Of a stretch of 64,000 nucleotides of DNA, positions 25,478 to 34,464 are shown piece by piece. The DNA is from Thermatribacter velox (GTDB lineage Bacteria; Atribacterota; Atribacteria; Atribacterales; Thermatribacteraceae). Below the pieces are notes generated by a model. The model did no database searches, was not told the DNA's origin, and saw nothing but the letters and a program-made list of their open reading frames with translations. The DNA lies in assembly GCF_038396615.1 (NCBI RefSeq), contig NZ_CP121689.1, forward strand, positions 1,686,001-1,750,000. Direction: 5' to 3'. Numbering within the stretch: position 1 is the first letter of the stretch; each line of letters starts with the position of its first letter. A program made the position numbers and the translations under genes.

Positions 25478-26306
25478 TTATTCCTCAATCCTCACCAGGA
25501 ACATCCAGGGCCAGTTTTTCCCGGTCAGGTAAAAGTTCCCGCTCTCCGGATCAAAAGCAATTCCGTTCATAACTTCGGCTTCACTGCCCAGTTCCTGGCG
25601 CAGAAGAGAACAGTCCAGCCAGCCCACCACTGCCCCACTTTGGGGGTCCACCACCACGACCAGGTCCTCATACCACAGGTTGGCATAAATTTTTCCCTCT
25701 GCATACTCAAGCTCGTTGATCCTGTCCACTTCCCGCCCTCCTGCAGTCACCGTGACTTCCCTCACTAAAGAAAAGTCCTCGGGCCTGAAAAAACGCAAGG
25801 TTGAGGAACCATCACTGGCAATGAAACGCTCACCGTCAAAGGCAAGCCCCCACCCTTCAAAAGGGTAAGGAAGCGTCTTTACAGGCTGCAAAGTATCCAG
25901 GTCCCAGAAAAGGACGAGATGCTCCCGCCAGGTGAGCTGCACAAGCTCACTGCCCCGAAGAGCGAGCCCTTCCCCGAAAAGCTCTCTGCTTAGTGAAACC
26001 TGCTTCAGTACCCTGCCTGTCTCCGGCGATACCCGACGTAGGCTCGATTTACCGTACAGTCCGGTGCTTTCATAAAGCAGGCCGTCGGCAAAAAGAAGAC
26101 CCTGAGTGAAGGCTGAGGGGTCATGGGGGGAAACGCGCCAGGACTTCATACTGCAAGCGGGGAATACCGCTTTTTGCAAGATATTCAGAAAGCTCTCCCG
26201 CCAGAAGCCTGGATGGCGAAAAAAGGGAAAGCACCAGAAAACCTGCCAAAAAGAAAACCTGCAAAAGCTCATGGTACCTTGTTGACAAATGTTTACTCTC
26301 CACCAC
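25478..26306 (-). pseudogene. glutaminyl-peptide cyclotransferase, frameshifted near signal peptide
   Basis: The body is a plant/bacterial-type glutamine cyclotransferase (beta-propeller): HDPSAFTQGLLF, YESTGLYGKSSLR, FGEGLAL, INELEYAEGKIYANLW, MNGIAFDPESGNFYLTGKNWP. It cyclises N-terminal Gln to pyroglutamate. The matching signal peptide (VFFLAGFLVLSLFSPSRLLAG, then LQYEVLARFP) is in another frame. A run of six G (26125-26130) replaces the five needed to join them. This is either a real frameshift, a phase-variable tract or a base-call error. Without joining, a start at 26272 gives a protein lacking the proper secretion signal. The 5' start (TTG/GTG between 26264 and 26306) is uncertain. Confidence 0.8.
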
Positions 26307-26320
26307 TTTCGTGCTATCAT
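26292..26320 (+). promoter_or_regulatory. promoter of the DUF4139-like pair
   Basis: TTTACT (26292-26297), 17 bases, then TGC-TATCAT (hexamer 26315-26320), an extended -10. GGAGGG follows at 26330. Confidence 0.55.
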
Positions 26321-26345
26321 TCTCCCAAAAGGAGGGTTAATATAT

Positions 26346-27509
26346 ATGATCAAAGAGTTCTTCTTCGCAATCATTGTATCCCTTCTAATGCTTTTTTGCA
26401 TCCCGAGTTTTGCCTGGGCTTCCCTGGCTCAGGAGTTGCCCCCAAACGCAAAAAAACTCACCGTCTACCAGGGAATAAACTTGGCCTGGATGGAAGAGCT
26501 TTTCACGCTACACCTTCAAGCTGGTGAAAATCGGCTGCTGCTCAACCAGGAAGCCATGGAAAAAGGAAGGGTTGTCATTTATCCCCTGCAAAAGGGGCTT
26601 CAAGTGAAGCGGTTGGAAGCAAGGGAAAATCACCACCAGCTGCTCCTTGAAGCAGAAAACGAGGGCGATTATCAGCTGCTTGCCGGCTTTTTTGTTCGAG
26701 GTCTTTCCTGGGAAGAGTCCTACCTGGGGGTTTTGAACGAAGAAGAGAAAACCCTATACCTTATCCCTACAGTGCACATTGACCAAAAAAGCGACCGCGA
26801 ATTTGAACAGGTAACCCTGCAGTGGCTCCTGGGAAAACCGGCTATTGAAGTACCCCTCCCCCGGGCACTTGCCAGAGAAAAAGCAATGACCTTCGCTGCC
26901 GAAGAAGTACCGGCTCACACACCGATGGAAATCACTGTCCAGCAGGTATCCGAGTATCAGCTATTTGCGCTTTCCGGGAAGGTAGACCTTCCTGCACGCA
27001 GCACCAACACCTTCTTTAAAGAGGTGCGGGCTTTCCCCTTCCAGGAAAAATACCGGTTCTCAGACGAGGAACTCTTCCGGGTGATAACCTTCAAAAACAC
27101 CGCTGACCCTCTTCCCCCTGGTAATCTCCTCACCTGGGACAAAAAAGGCAATTGGTGCCAAAGCATCGCTTTCCCCGGTGCTCGCAAAAACCAGGAAGTG
27201 GAACTTGTTTTCGAGGGAGCGCAAATCCAGGCAAAGCGCCGGGAAGTTGCCTATCGCAGGTTAGAAGTACGCTTCAACGATTACCGGGAAGTGGTGGGGT
27301 TTATTGCCCAAAAAGAAGTAGTTTTTGAGCTTGAAAATCCCACCAGTACCACTGCAACAGTTGAAATCGAAGAGCACTTACCCCTGGAAGTCGCAACCCT
27401 TCCCGAAGACTGGACTTTCAAAGACGGTGCTGCTTGGAAAACAGTCATCCTCTCCCCTGGAGAGAAAAAAGAAATCACTCTCACTTACCAGTTTGAGGAG
27501 GAAGTCTGA
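26346..27509 (+). CDS. secreted DUF4139-like protein
   Basis: A 387-residue protein with a clear signal peptide (hydrophobic core IIVSLLMLFCIPSFAWA, cleavage after ~26). The C-terminal half resembles DUF4139: FKNTADPLPPGNLLTWDKKG, then VELVFEGAQIQAKRREV, and a closing Ig-like module (FELENPTSTTATVEIEEHLP). Function in this family is unknown; proteins are exported. ATG at 26346 follows GGAGGG by 10 bases. The stop overlaps the start of the next, related gene (TGATG). Confidence 0.68.
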   Translation: MIKEFFFAIIVSLLMLFCIPSFAWASLAQELPPNAKKLTVYQGINLAWMEELFTLHLQAGENRLLLNQEAMEKGRVVIYPLQKGLQVKRLEARENHHQLLLEAENEGDYQLLAGFFVRGLSWEESYLGVLNEEEKTLYLIPTVHIDQKSDREFEQVTLQWLLGKPAIEVPLPRALAREKAMTFAAEEVPAHTPMEITVQQVSEYQLFALSGKVDLPARSTNTFFKEVRAFPFQEKYRFSDEELFRVITFKNTADPLPPGNLLTWDKKGNWCQSIAFPGARKNQEVELVFEGAQIQAKRREVAYRRLEVRFNDYREVVGFIAQKEVVFELENPTSTTATVEIEEHLPLEVATLPEDWTFKDGAAWKTVILSPGEKKEITLTYQFEEEV

Positions 27510-28573
27510 TGCATGCCCTCTTTCTGCTCATTTTGCTTATCCTGCTGGTCGTTGCTCTGGGAAGCACTTCTGCTCCGGCCCAGCAGTTGCTTCTTGAACG
27601 GAGTGGTGAAAGAACACTCTTTGTTTTTCCCGATGGTCAGGTGTTGAGCGAAGAGTGTTTTGCGGTGAACCTGCGCCCCGGCGACAACCGGTTTACCTGG
27701 CAAAAACCGGAAGGCGTGAATCCCCAGGAAATTTACATCACTGCAGACGGTGCAGCACTCACCAGCATCACCTATCCTGAAAATTCTACACTGGCTGTTT
27801 TATTGATAAACTCTGAAAAAGAAAAGAAAGCAACCATAAAAACCCTTTACCCTGTACAGGACCTCGAAGCAGAGTTTCTGTACCAGGTGGTGTGGGAAAA
27901 AGGTGCCGAAAACCCGCATCTTTACCTTTACCTCCTGCTCTCTGGAAGCCGGACTCCAGCCACAGGAGAAGTTGTCCTTCGGGTCCTGGACCAGAGCTAC
28001 CCCCTGCATATTGAGCAGGGAGTATCCCCGCAACTCCTCCTTGCAGAAGCAACGATAGAAGGTGAACGGGGCATTCGCTACCTGAGCGGGCAAGCCCAGG
28101 CTTTGCATTTCTGGAAGCTGCAACTGCCCCGCAACCTGCAGGTCAAAGGCAAGGTGGAGTGCTTCGAGAAAAACGGAGACAATCTGACTTTTCTGGGAGA
28201 AGGACGTCTCAGCAGCCAGGAAGCTTCGCCAGAACTTCTCCTGGGAAGCGTAGAAAGCGTGGTGGTTGAAGAAACTCTGACTCTGCGCGAGAAAAGCAAC
28301 CGCTTTTACTCAGAATCCGGCGAAGAAGTGCTCTACGATACTACTGAAGAGAAGGTCTACCGGGTCGAAAATCGGGGAGAAGAAAAAGCCAAAATCCAGA
28401 TATACCAGGAAGTGCATCCCAGCTCCCGCGTGGTCTCAGCGACTCATCCAGTAACCGTCGAAGAGGCAGGGCTTCTTTCCATCACTCTGGAGCTTGAAGC
28501 CCAGCAAAAAAGAGAAGTGAAGCTTAAGATTCAAGGCGAAAAGCTCACCTGGGGATGGGCCTTCAAGTCCTGA
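27509..28573 (+). CDS. second secreted DUF4139-like protein
   Basis: A 354-residue exported protein (signal core LFLLILLILLVVALGSTSAPA). Its organisation parallels its upstream neighbour: an opening beta domain around LRPGDNRFTWQKPEG and a closing Ig-like module (VYRVENRGEEKAKIQIYQEVHPSSRVV). The resemblance suggests an old duplication, with divergence. ATG at 27509 overlaps the previous stop. Role unknown; the two probably act together outside the membrane. Confidence 0.62.
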   Translation: MHALFLLILLILLVVALGSTSAPAQQLLLERSGERTLFVFPDGQVLSEECFAVNLRPGDNRFTWQKPEGVNPQEIYITADGAALTSITYPENSTLAVLLINSEKEKKATIKTLYPVQDLEAEFLYQVVWEKGAENPHLYLYLLLSGSRTPATGEVVLRVLDQSYPLHIEQGVSPQLLLAEATIEGERGIRYLSGQAQALHFWKLQLPRNLQVKGKVECFEKNGDNLTFLGEGRLSSQEASPELLLGSVESVVVEETLTLREKSNRFYSESGEEVLYDTTEEKVYRVENRGEEKAKIQIYQEVHPSSRVVSATHPVTVEEAGLLSITLELEAQQKREVKLKIQGEKLTWGWAFKS

Positions 28574-28623
28574 CCTTCTCCAAAAAGGCCCAAGCACCTA
28601 AAAAAACCAGAGGAATGTTTCTC

Positions 28624-29655
28624 ATGAAAGCGCATCATTTTTTTGGCAATCTGGAGCACATGCTCACCGAGCGTATAAGCAGGCCAGCGCGTGTGATGCG
28701 TCTGGTTTTCGTTTTGAGCTTTCTCCCTGCTTATACCATCTGGGTTCTGCGAGATGGTCTATCCTGGGTTGACGCCCTGCCGCTTCCTGCAGCACTCTCT
28801 TTCGCAATCGCGCAACTCCTGGGCCGGAGGAAGAGGTCCTTCTTCAACCCTCTTTCTGTATGGAGCGGTTGTGCCTTGGTAATTTTGACTATTATTGCAA
28901 CTGGCAGGGAAAACAGTCCTTTCCTATTTCTCTTCTTTTTGCCCATTTTGAGTTACGGTCTGGAAAAAGACTATCTGTGCGCAAAACGAGCATTTCTTGT
29001 GAACAGTGCTTCTTACCTTTTGCTGATTGTTTTATCTTTCTTGAGGGGCAACCTATTCAGCTTGAGCTATCTAATTGGTACCCTCATTTCTGGATACGCC
29101 ATGATGAAAGCCCTCGACCACAACCTGGGCTTTCTGGAATGGCAGATTCGCATCCTGAGCAAACAAGCTTTTCGGGACTCGCTCACCGGGCTCTTGAACC
29201 GGGCCGCTCTGCAACAGATGGCTTCCGAGTTCATAACCAGAAAAATGCCTTTCGTGCTGCTTCTTGCTGACCTTGACGGCTTCAAGCGCTACAACGACCG
29301 CAAAGGACATCTGGCAGGGGATATGCTGCTTCGGGAAGTTGCCCGGGTGCTTCAGGACTCCTTCCGCTCCCAGGACCTCATTTTCCGCTACGGCGGAGAT
29401 GAATTTTTAGTCCTTATCCCCGAAGGAGATCCTGCTCTTGCAGAGGAGCTTGCCCAGCGGCTCAAAAGAAATTTGCAGTTGGCCCTGGAAGGCGAGGTGG
29501 GGATTTCCTGCGGCTTTTCGCTTTTTCCTCAAGAAGCCAAAACCTTGAAACACTTGCTCCAAATTGCCGATGAGCGCCTTTACGAAGAAAAAGCTCGGGT
29601 TTCCCCCGAACACCGAAGACTCGTCGAGGATGACTCCCTCCCAAAAGAGCACTGA
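28624..29655 (+). CDS. membrane diguanylate cyclase
   Basis: A 343-residue protein. Five to six hydrophobic segments (~28-175) of an unclassified membrane sensor are followed by a GGDEF domain (SKQAFRDSLTGLLNRAALQQM, LADLDGFKRYNDRKGHLAGD, RYGGDEF). The RxxD inhibition site (RSQD) is present. ATG at 28624 is chosen because AGAGGA lies nine bases upstream; the frame is open to 28555. It should synthesise c-di-GMP. The upstream gene ends 50 bases before, so cotranscription is possible. Confidence 0.85.
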   Translation: MKAHHFFGNLEHMLTERISRPARVMRLVFVLSFLPAYTIWVLRDGLSWVDALPLPAALSFAIAQLLGRRKRSFFNPLSVWSGCALVILTIIATGRENSPFLFLFFLPILSYGLEKDYLCAKRAFLVNSASYLLLIVLSFLRGNLFSLSYLIGTLISGYAMMKALDHNLGFLEWQIRILSKQAFRDSLTGLLNRAALQQMASEFITRKMPFVLLLADLDGFKRYNDRKGHLAGDMLLREVARVLQDSFRSQDLIFRYGGDEFLVLIPEGDPALAEELAQRLKRNLQLALEGEVGISCGFSLFPQEAKTLKHLLQIADERLYEEKARVSPEHRRLVEDDSLPKEH

Positions 29656-29709
29656 GCATCCTGCTCTCTTTCCCTTGCTCAAAAGGAAAGGTTTTGTGAT
29701 AATAAACCC

Positions 29710-30732
29710 GTGGAAAAGATAGAAAAGAGCTTTGACCAGCGCAAGATACTGAAACAGGCCCTAATAGGCGTCGGCGGAAGTTTAATCAGCCTTCTCTGCA
29801 TCGTCATTTACCTTTTCCTGCATGAAGGTGAAATCTCCTTCTCAGTTGCCCACCCTGAAAACCTCTTCCTGGCAGCAGGTGTTCTGGTTCTGGCTTGGCT
29901 TTTCGATGCCCTGCGGGTTATGCTGAGTGCCCGCATCTGGCAGAAAAAGCTGCGCTTGCGGGACTGCCTGACCACGGTGCTCTCTGGGTATTTTTTGAGC
30001 GGAATCACTCCCGCCAACACTGGAGGGCAGGTAGCCGAAATTTATCTGCTCACCAGGTCCGGCCTCTCCCTGAGCGAGGCCACCGGTTTGACCGTGGTCG
30101 GGGGAGCGCTTTACTCTTTCACCTTAGTGGTCCTTTTCTTCCTCTCTTCGCTCCTCTTTCAGCTCTCCATTCCCTCCCGCATTTTCGAAATTACTTCCCG
30201 TCTGTTTCTTCTTTACGCAGTTCTTTTGGGTGTACTTTCCGTTTTCCTGAAATACCCTCATCTTCTTTTTCGGGTCTCCCACAAAGCGCTCGCTTTTCTC
30301 GCCCGTTTTGTACCCCGCCTGAAGGGCCTGGTCGAGGTCGCTCCACCTTTTTTGGAGCGCTTTTTCCTTGAGTTACGTGAAAAACTGCTCCTTTTTCTGC
30401 GCAAACCCCAATATTTAGCCCTGAATATCTCCATGTACAGTCTCCATTTTTTCTGTCTTCTGGGAACCACGTATTTCCTGATTCAGGCCATCTCAGAAAG
30501 CAATCTCTCTTTAAGCGCCACCGTGCGCCTGCAGCTTCCGCTTTTTTTTATGCTGCGCTTCACACCCATCCCGGGAGCAAGCGGTATCGCTGAGCTTTCC
30601 TTCGCATCGCTTTTTAGAGCGCTCCTGGCTGGAAAAAATCTGGGCATTCTGGTTTTTCTGTGGCGTCTGTACACGTATTACCTGGCTCTTGCCGCAGGGA
30701 GTGTGGCTTTTTTCCGCACTCTTTCCCGTTGA
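29710..30732 (+). CDS. UPF0104/lysylphosphatidylglycerol synthase TM-like membrane protein
   Basis: A 340-residue protein with eight or so membrane segments and the UPF0104 hallmarks SGYFLSGITPANTGGQVAEIYLL and FTPIPGASGIAELSFASLF. The family includes MprF flippase domains and relatives of unknown cargo. GTG start. TGA-TAATAA lies only four bases before the GTG and no Shine-Dalgarno intervenes, so the mRNA may be leaderless. Confidence 0.8.
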   Translation: MEKIEKSFDQRKILKQALIGVGGSLISLLCIVIYLFLHEGEISFSVAHPENLFLAAGVLVLAWLFDALRVMLSARIWQKKLRLRDCLTTVLSGYFLSGITPANTGGQVAEIYLLTRSGLSLSEATGLTVVGGALYSFTLVVLFFLSSLLFQLSIPSRIFEITSRLFLLYAVLLGVLSVFLKYPHLLFRVSHKALAFLARFVPRLKGLVEVAPPFLERFFLELREKLLLFLRKPQYLALNISMYSLHFFCLLGTTYFLIQAISESNLSLSATVRLQLPLFFMLRFTPIPGASGIAELSFASLFRALLAGKNLGILVFLWRLYTYYLALAAGSVAFFRTLSR

Positions 30733-30891
30733 AGAGAGAGGATTCTCCCCTCCGGCTACCACAACCAAATATTAAATAAACAACACCAAACCCAACTTGG
30801 AAAGCAAAGTATAGGAATTAGCGCTTATTAGTGCTCCAGCTGCTCTTTCAAAATGTGTTGCAATGTCTTTTTGAAAAGTTAAAAAATTTTC

Positions 30892-30920
30892 TTGATTTTT
30901 TAGTATTATTAAATTAAAAT
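30892..30920 (+). promoter_or_regulatory. promoter of the XRE-cupin regulator
   Basis: TTGATT (30892-30897), 17 bases, TAAAAT (30915-30920) in a very AT-rich 234-bp gap after the UPF0104 gene. It probably drives at least the regulator. Confidence 0.6.
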
Positions 30921-30966
30921 TCCTTTAAGCTGAAAATAACCCCAAAGCGAGTGAGGCGAAAAAACC

Positions 30967-31527
30967 TTGCTTGAAAAATACCGTCATGTGGGCAAGCGCA
31001 TTCAGAGAGAACGCCTCAATTACGGCCTCAGCCTCAGTGAGGTCGCCGAAGCTACCGGCCTCTCTACCTCTTTCCTGAGCTTGCTTGAAAACGGGAAAGT
31101 GGTACCTTCGCTCAAGGCGCTCGACAAATTGTGCACCTTTTTCTCCATCCACATGGCTACCCTGTTTGAAGAAGAAGACAACGAACAGGAAGTCCTCTTT
31201 TTCCCTCGAGAGAAACAGATTGAGGTCTCCATGAAAGGCGAACGGGAACTACGCTTCCTCCTTCCCAAAAGAAAGGCTCTGGAACCAGTCCTGATAACTC
31301 TGTATCCCCAGTCCACAAACCAGGAATTTACCGTTCACAAAGGTATTGAATTCGGCTACGTCCTGGAGGGGACGATTGAAGTACATCTTAAAGGACGCGA
31401 TCCTATCATTTGCAAAAAGGGCGATTCTGTGCTTTATCGTGCCGACCTCCCCCACCGCCTACTCAACCCCACCCAGGAAGTAGCCCGTGGCATCTGGATT
31501 GGCCTGCGAGAAAACAACTCCTTGTAA
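30967..31527 (+). CDS. XRE-family regulator with cupin sensor domain
   Basis: A 186-residue protein. The helix-turn-helix (~8-62) reads VGKRIQRERLNYGLSLSEVAEATGLSTSFLSLLENGKVVPSL. A C-terminal cupin_2 domain (~110-180) shows HKGIEFGYVLEGTIEVHL and KGDSVLYRADLPHRLLNP. This class (PuuR/SutR-like) usually controls an adjacent catabolic or transport operon by binding a small molecule in the cupin. The TTG start at 30967 is best supported by frame. The DhaK-to-RidA operon starts 75 bases downstream on the same strand, so it is the likely target. Confidence 0.85.
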   Translation: MLEKYRHVGKRIQRERLNYGLSLSEVAEATGLSTSFLSLLENGKVVPSLKALDKLCTFFSIHMATLFEEEDNEQEVLFFPREKQIEVSMKGERELRFLLPKRKALEPVLITLYPQSTNQEFTVHKGIEFGYVLEGTIEVHLKGRDPIICKKGDSVLYRADLPHRLLNPTQEVARGIWIGLRENNSL

Positions 31528-31602
31528 ACATAAAGAAAGGGGTGATGCGGTGTCAATGAGTGTGCAAATCCAAAACCATCTTGGAAGTAGAGGGGGTCAA
31601 CT

Positions 31603-32601
31603 ATGAAAAAAATACTCAATGTTCCCCAGAATGCGGTGCCCGAGATGCTTGCTGGAATGGTGAAGGCTCACTCAGGGCTCATAACCCTTTTATCGGGAAC
31701 CCAAGCTGTGGTCAGAAAAGATGCACCAGTCAAAGGCAAGGTAGCCATCATAAGTGGAGGAGGAAGCGGTCACGAACCAGCTCACGCTGGATACGTGGGG
31801 CGAGGCATGCTGGACGCAGCCCTTGCCGGAGCAGTGTTTGCCGCCCCACCACTTGATGATGCTTTAGCCGCACTCAAACATTGTGCAACCGAACAGGGAG
31901 TGCTTTTTATAATTAAAAACTACACCGGAGACCGCTTGCTTTTCGATATGCTTTCTGAAGAGGCAGAAGACATGGGAATACCAACACGGAGCGTGGTGGT
32001 AGCTGATGATGTGGCCATAGCCGAGAGAGAAGGAACTCCAGGGCGCCGGGGAGTTGCAGGAACTGTGCTGATTCATAAAATTGCTGGGGCCCGGGCTGAC
32101 CTGGGAGGGAGTTTAGAGGAAGTTTATCAGGTGGCGCAAAAAGCCGCTTCCTGGGTGCGCAGTATGGGAGTAGCTTTAAGCCCTTGCACGCTTCCAGGAA
32201 GCACGCAGCCCAGTTTCACCCTGGATGAAGACCAAATTGAAATCGGTATCGGAATCCATGGAGAAGCAGGTGTGCGGAGAGAGAAACTGCAACCTGCCAG
32301 AGAGCTAACTCAAAAGCTGCTTGAAAAAATACTGGTTGACCTTCCTTACCAGGCTGGTGATGAAGTAGCAGTCCTTGTAAATGGCATGGGAAGCACCCCT
32401 TTAATGGAGCTCTACATCGTTTTCAACGAAGTAGAAACCTTTCTGCACTCAAAAGGGATTACCATCTACAAAGCTCTGGTGGGTGAGTACATGACTTCTC
32501 TTGACATGGCCGGGTTCTCAATTACCTTGCTTAAGCTGGACGCAGAGCTCAAAGAACTCCTGGATCATCCTTGCCTTACCCCTTGCTGGGTACAGAGTTA
32601 G
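31603..32601 (+). CDS. dhaK: dihydroxyacetone kinase subunit DhaK-like
   Basis: A 332-residue DhaK domain. SGGGSGHEPAHAGYVG, KNYTGDRLLF and the His that binds substrate covalently (GIGIHGEAG) are present. In known enzymes it holds dihydroxyacetone while DhaL supplies ATP or phosphate. GAGGGGGT precedes the ATG. The next gene is dhaL, but the genes beyond are amino-acid-type, so another short hydroxy-carbonyl compound may be the substrate. That is inference. Confidence 0.85.
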   Translation: MKKILNVPQNAVPEMLAGMVKAHSGLITLLSGTQAVVRKDAPVKGKVAIISGGGSGHEPAHAGYVGRGMLDAALAGAVFAAPPLDDALAALKHCATEQGVLFIIKNYTGDRLLFDMLSEEAEDMGIPTRSVVVADDVAIAEREGTPGRRGVAGTVLIHKIAGARADLGGSLEEVYQVAQKAASWVRSMGVALSPCTLPGSTQPSFTLDEDQIEIGIGIHGEAGVRREKLQPARELTQKLLEKILVDLPYQAGDEVAVLVNGMGSTPLMELYIVFNEVETFLHSKGITIYKALVGEYMTSLDMAGFSITLLKLDAELKELLDHPCLTPCWVQS

Positions 32602-32618
32602 CGCAAGGAGGGAGAGGT

Positions 32619-33266
32619 ATGAACTGCGGGAAAGCAAACCTGATGTCGATCCTTCAGGGAATGGTCCAAACCATTGCCGAAAATGAACAGCACCTTAACC
32701 AGCTGGATAGTGTCATCGGTGATGCCGAACACGGCTCCAACCTGAAACAGGCCTTTGAAAAAGCTTTGTGCAAAGTCGAAACGCTAAACGTAGAGCAACC
32801 TGAAGAGCTGCTCACCGAGTTTGGAAAAGCGGTCGCAGGTTCCGGATGTGGCTCGGGACCACTTTTTATAGGACTGGCCATCAAAGCAGCAGGAAGGTAT
32901 CTCCTTCAATCGGGGCTTCAAAACCCCTCCAGTATCAAAGAAGCCCTTAGAGCAGCTCTTGAAGCCGTCAAAGAAAAAGGAGGCGCCCAAGTTGGGGATA
33001 AAACCTTGGTTGATGCACTGGAACCAGCAGTACAGGCCTTTGAAAAAGCTCTGCAAAGTGGCCAATCCTTAGCGGAAGCCTTTGCCCAGGCAAGAGAAGC
33101 TGCCAGAGAGGGAATGCTAAGTACCAAAGACCTGGCTGGCAAGCGGGGAAGAGCTTCCTACCTTGGAGAAAGGGGGGTGGGATATCAGGATCCTGGAGCT
33201 ACCTCAATTTACCTTTTGCTGGAAAGCGTATACCAAAGCCTAACCAGAAAGGAGAGTAACCCGTGA
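32619..33266 (+). CDS. dhaL: dihydroxyacetone kinase subunit DhaL-like
   Basis: A 215-residue nucleotide-binding DAK2 subunit. The metal-ADP motif, usually IGDGDHG, reads VIGDAEHGSN, so the last metal-binding Asp is Glu. GSGCGSGPLF and VGDKTLVDALEPA are otherwise typical. The ATG at 32619 follows AGGAGGGAGAGG. No DhaM (PTS phosphoryl donor) is in the window; the enzyme may use ATP or a DhaM elsewhere. The stop overlaps the binding-protein start. Confidence 0.82.
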   Translation: MNCGKANLMSILQGMVQTIAENEQHLNQLDSVIGDAEHGSNLKQAFEKALCKVETLNVEQPEELLTEFGKAVAGSGCGSGPLFIGLAIKAAGRYLLQSGLQNPSSIKEALRAALEAVKEKGGAQVGDKTLVDALEPAVQAFEKALQSGQSLAEAFAQAREAAREGMLSTKDLAGKRGRASYLGERGVGYQDPGATSIYLLLESVYQSLTRKESNP

Positions 33267-34396
33267 TTAAAAGATTAATAATTTTAAGCCTGGTAGTAAT
33301 TCTTTTCCTCTGGATATCACCGGCATCTCAAGCGGCGTCGGACACCATTAAAATAGGACTTTCCGCACCGATTACCGGCAACTATGCCGAATTTGGAGAA
33401 AACTTCAACTATGCAGTGCAGATGGCTGCAGACAAGATAAACGCTCAGGGAGGGATAAACGGCAAAAAAGTGGAAATTGTGGTCATGGACAGTAAAGGTG
33501 ACCCCAGGGAGTCAGCACTCATCGCCCAGCGCTTCGTACAGGACCCCAACATCCTGGCGGTAATCGGTGACTTCACCAGCACTTGTTCTCTGGCCGCAGC
33601 GCCCATCTATGAGCGCTACGGAGTGGTACAGCTCTCCCCTACCGCTTCCCATCCTGACTTTGCACCTTCCGGGAAATATATGTTTGGCATTGTAGGCACC
33701 CAAGACGCCGAAGGCCCCTTTAATGCCAAATATATAGCCAAAGAGTACTTAGGGTTGAACTCAGTAGCCATCATCTACATTAACAATGACTGGGGAGTGG
33801 TTACCAAGGACCGCTTTGCAAAAGCAGCCCAGGAAAACGGCATCAAAGTGACCATCGAACAACCTTTCTTTGAAGGCGAGCGTGATTACAACGCCATTTT
33901 AACCAAAATTCGCCAGACCAACCCCGAGGGTTTGTTCATCGCCGCCATGTACAACGAGGCCTCCCTTATCTGCCAGCAGATTCGCAAAATGGGTTGGGAC
34001 GTAAAGCTGCTTGCCCCAAGCTCGGTATTTTCCGACAGCCTGCTCAAGCTGGGAGGAGAAGCGGTGGAAGGTCTGGTAACTAACACCTTTTTTGCCCTCA
34101 ACGACCCTGACCCCATGGTTCAGGAATTCATCCAGGAATTCCGTAAAAGAGCTGGTCGCGACCCTAACCTCCACGCAGCCTGTGCCTACGATGCTATGTT
34201 ACTTCTGGCAGAAGCCATTAAAAAAGCAGGCTTTGACCGCAAGGCTATCAGAGATGTCCTGGCAGAAACCAAAGGATTCCAAGGAGTAACCGGTTCCATA
34301 ACCTTCACCCCGGTGGGAGATGTGGTTAGAAAATACAAAATCATGGTGGTCGAAAACGGCCAGTGGGTGATTAAAAAAGACTATACCAGAGACTAA
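33263..34396 (+). CDS. livJ: branched-chain amino acid-type ABC transporter binding protein
   Basis: A 377-residue periplasmic protein with a signal peptide ending near SQAA and a type I (LivJ-like) fold: IKIGLSAPITGNYAEFGENF, VVMDSKGDPRESALIAQRFV, AVIGDFTSTCSLAAAPIY, GFQGVTGSITFTPVGDVVRK. Members bind amino acids, amides, urea or other small polar compounds. In this operon a cysteine- or thiazoline-like ligand is plausible. GTG start overlaps the dhaL stop. A 10-bp hairpin follows the stop, before the permease genes. Confidence 0.9.
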   Translation: MIKRLIILSLVVILFLWISPASQAASDTIKIGLSAPITGNYAEFGENFNYAVQMAADKINAQGGINGKKVEIVVMDSKGDPRESALIAQRFVQDPNILAVIGDFTSTCSLAAAPIYERYGVVQLSPTASHPDFAPSGKYMFGIVGTQDAEGPFNAKYIAKEYLGLNSVAIIYINNDWGVVTKDRFAKAAQENGIKVTIEQPFFEGERDYNAILTKIRQTNPEGLFIAAMYNEASLICQQIRKMGWDVKLLAPSSVFSDSLLKLGGEAVEGLVTNTFFALNDPDPMVQEFIQEFRKRAGRDPNLHAACAYDAMLLLAEAIKKAGFDRKAIRDVLAETKGFQGVTGSITFTPVGDVVRKYKIMVVENGQWVIKKDYTRD

Positions 34397-34409
34397 GCAG
34401 ACCAAACTC

Positions 34410-34433
34410 AGGTGGGGATGTGCATCCCCACCT
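34410..34433 (+). promoter_or_regulatory. stem-loop between binding-protein and permease genes
   Basis: A perfect 10-bp stem (AGGTGGGGAT and complement) with loop GTGC and no T-run after it. Such hairpins commonly protect the upstream mRNA end and raise binding-protein output over the permeases. Confidence 0.75.
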
Positions 34434-34464
34434 GGCTTCAACCCAAAACAAGGGGTGAAACGCA

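Noticed and set aside
34410-34433. intrinsic terminator
   Set aside because: No T-run follows and the same operon continues without a new promoter.
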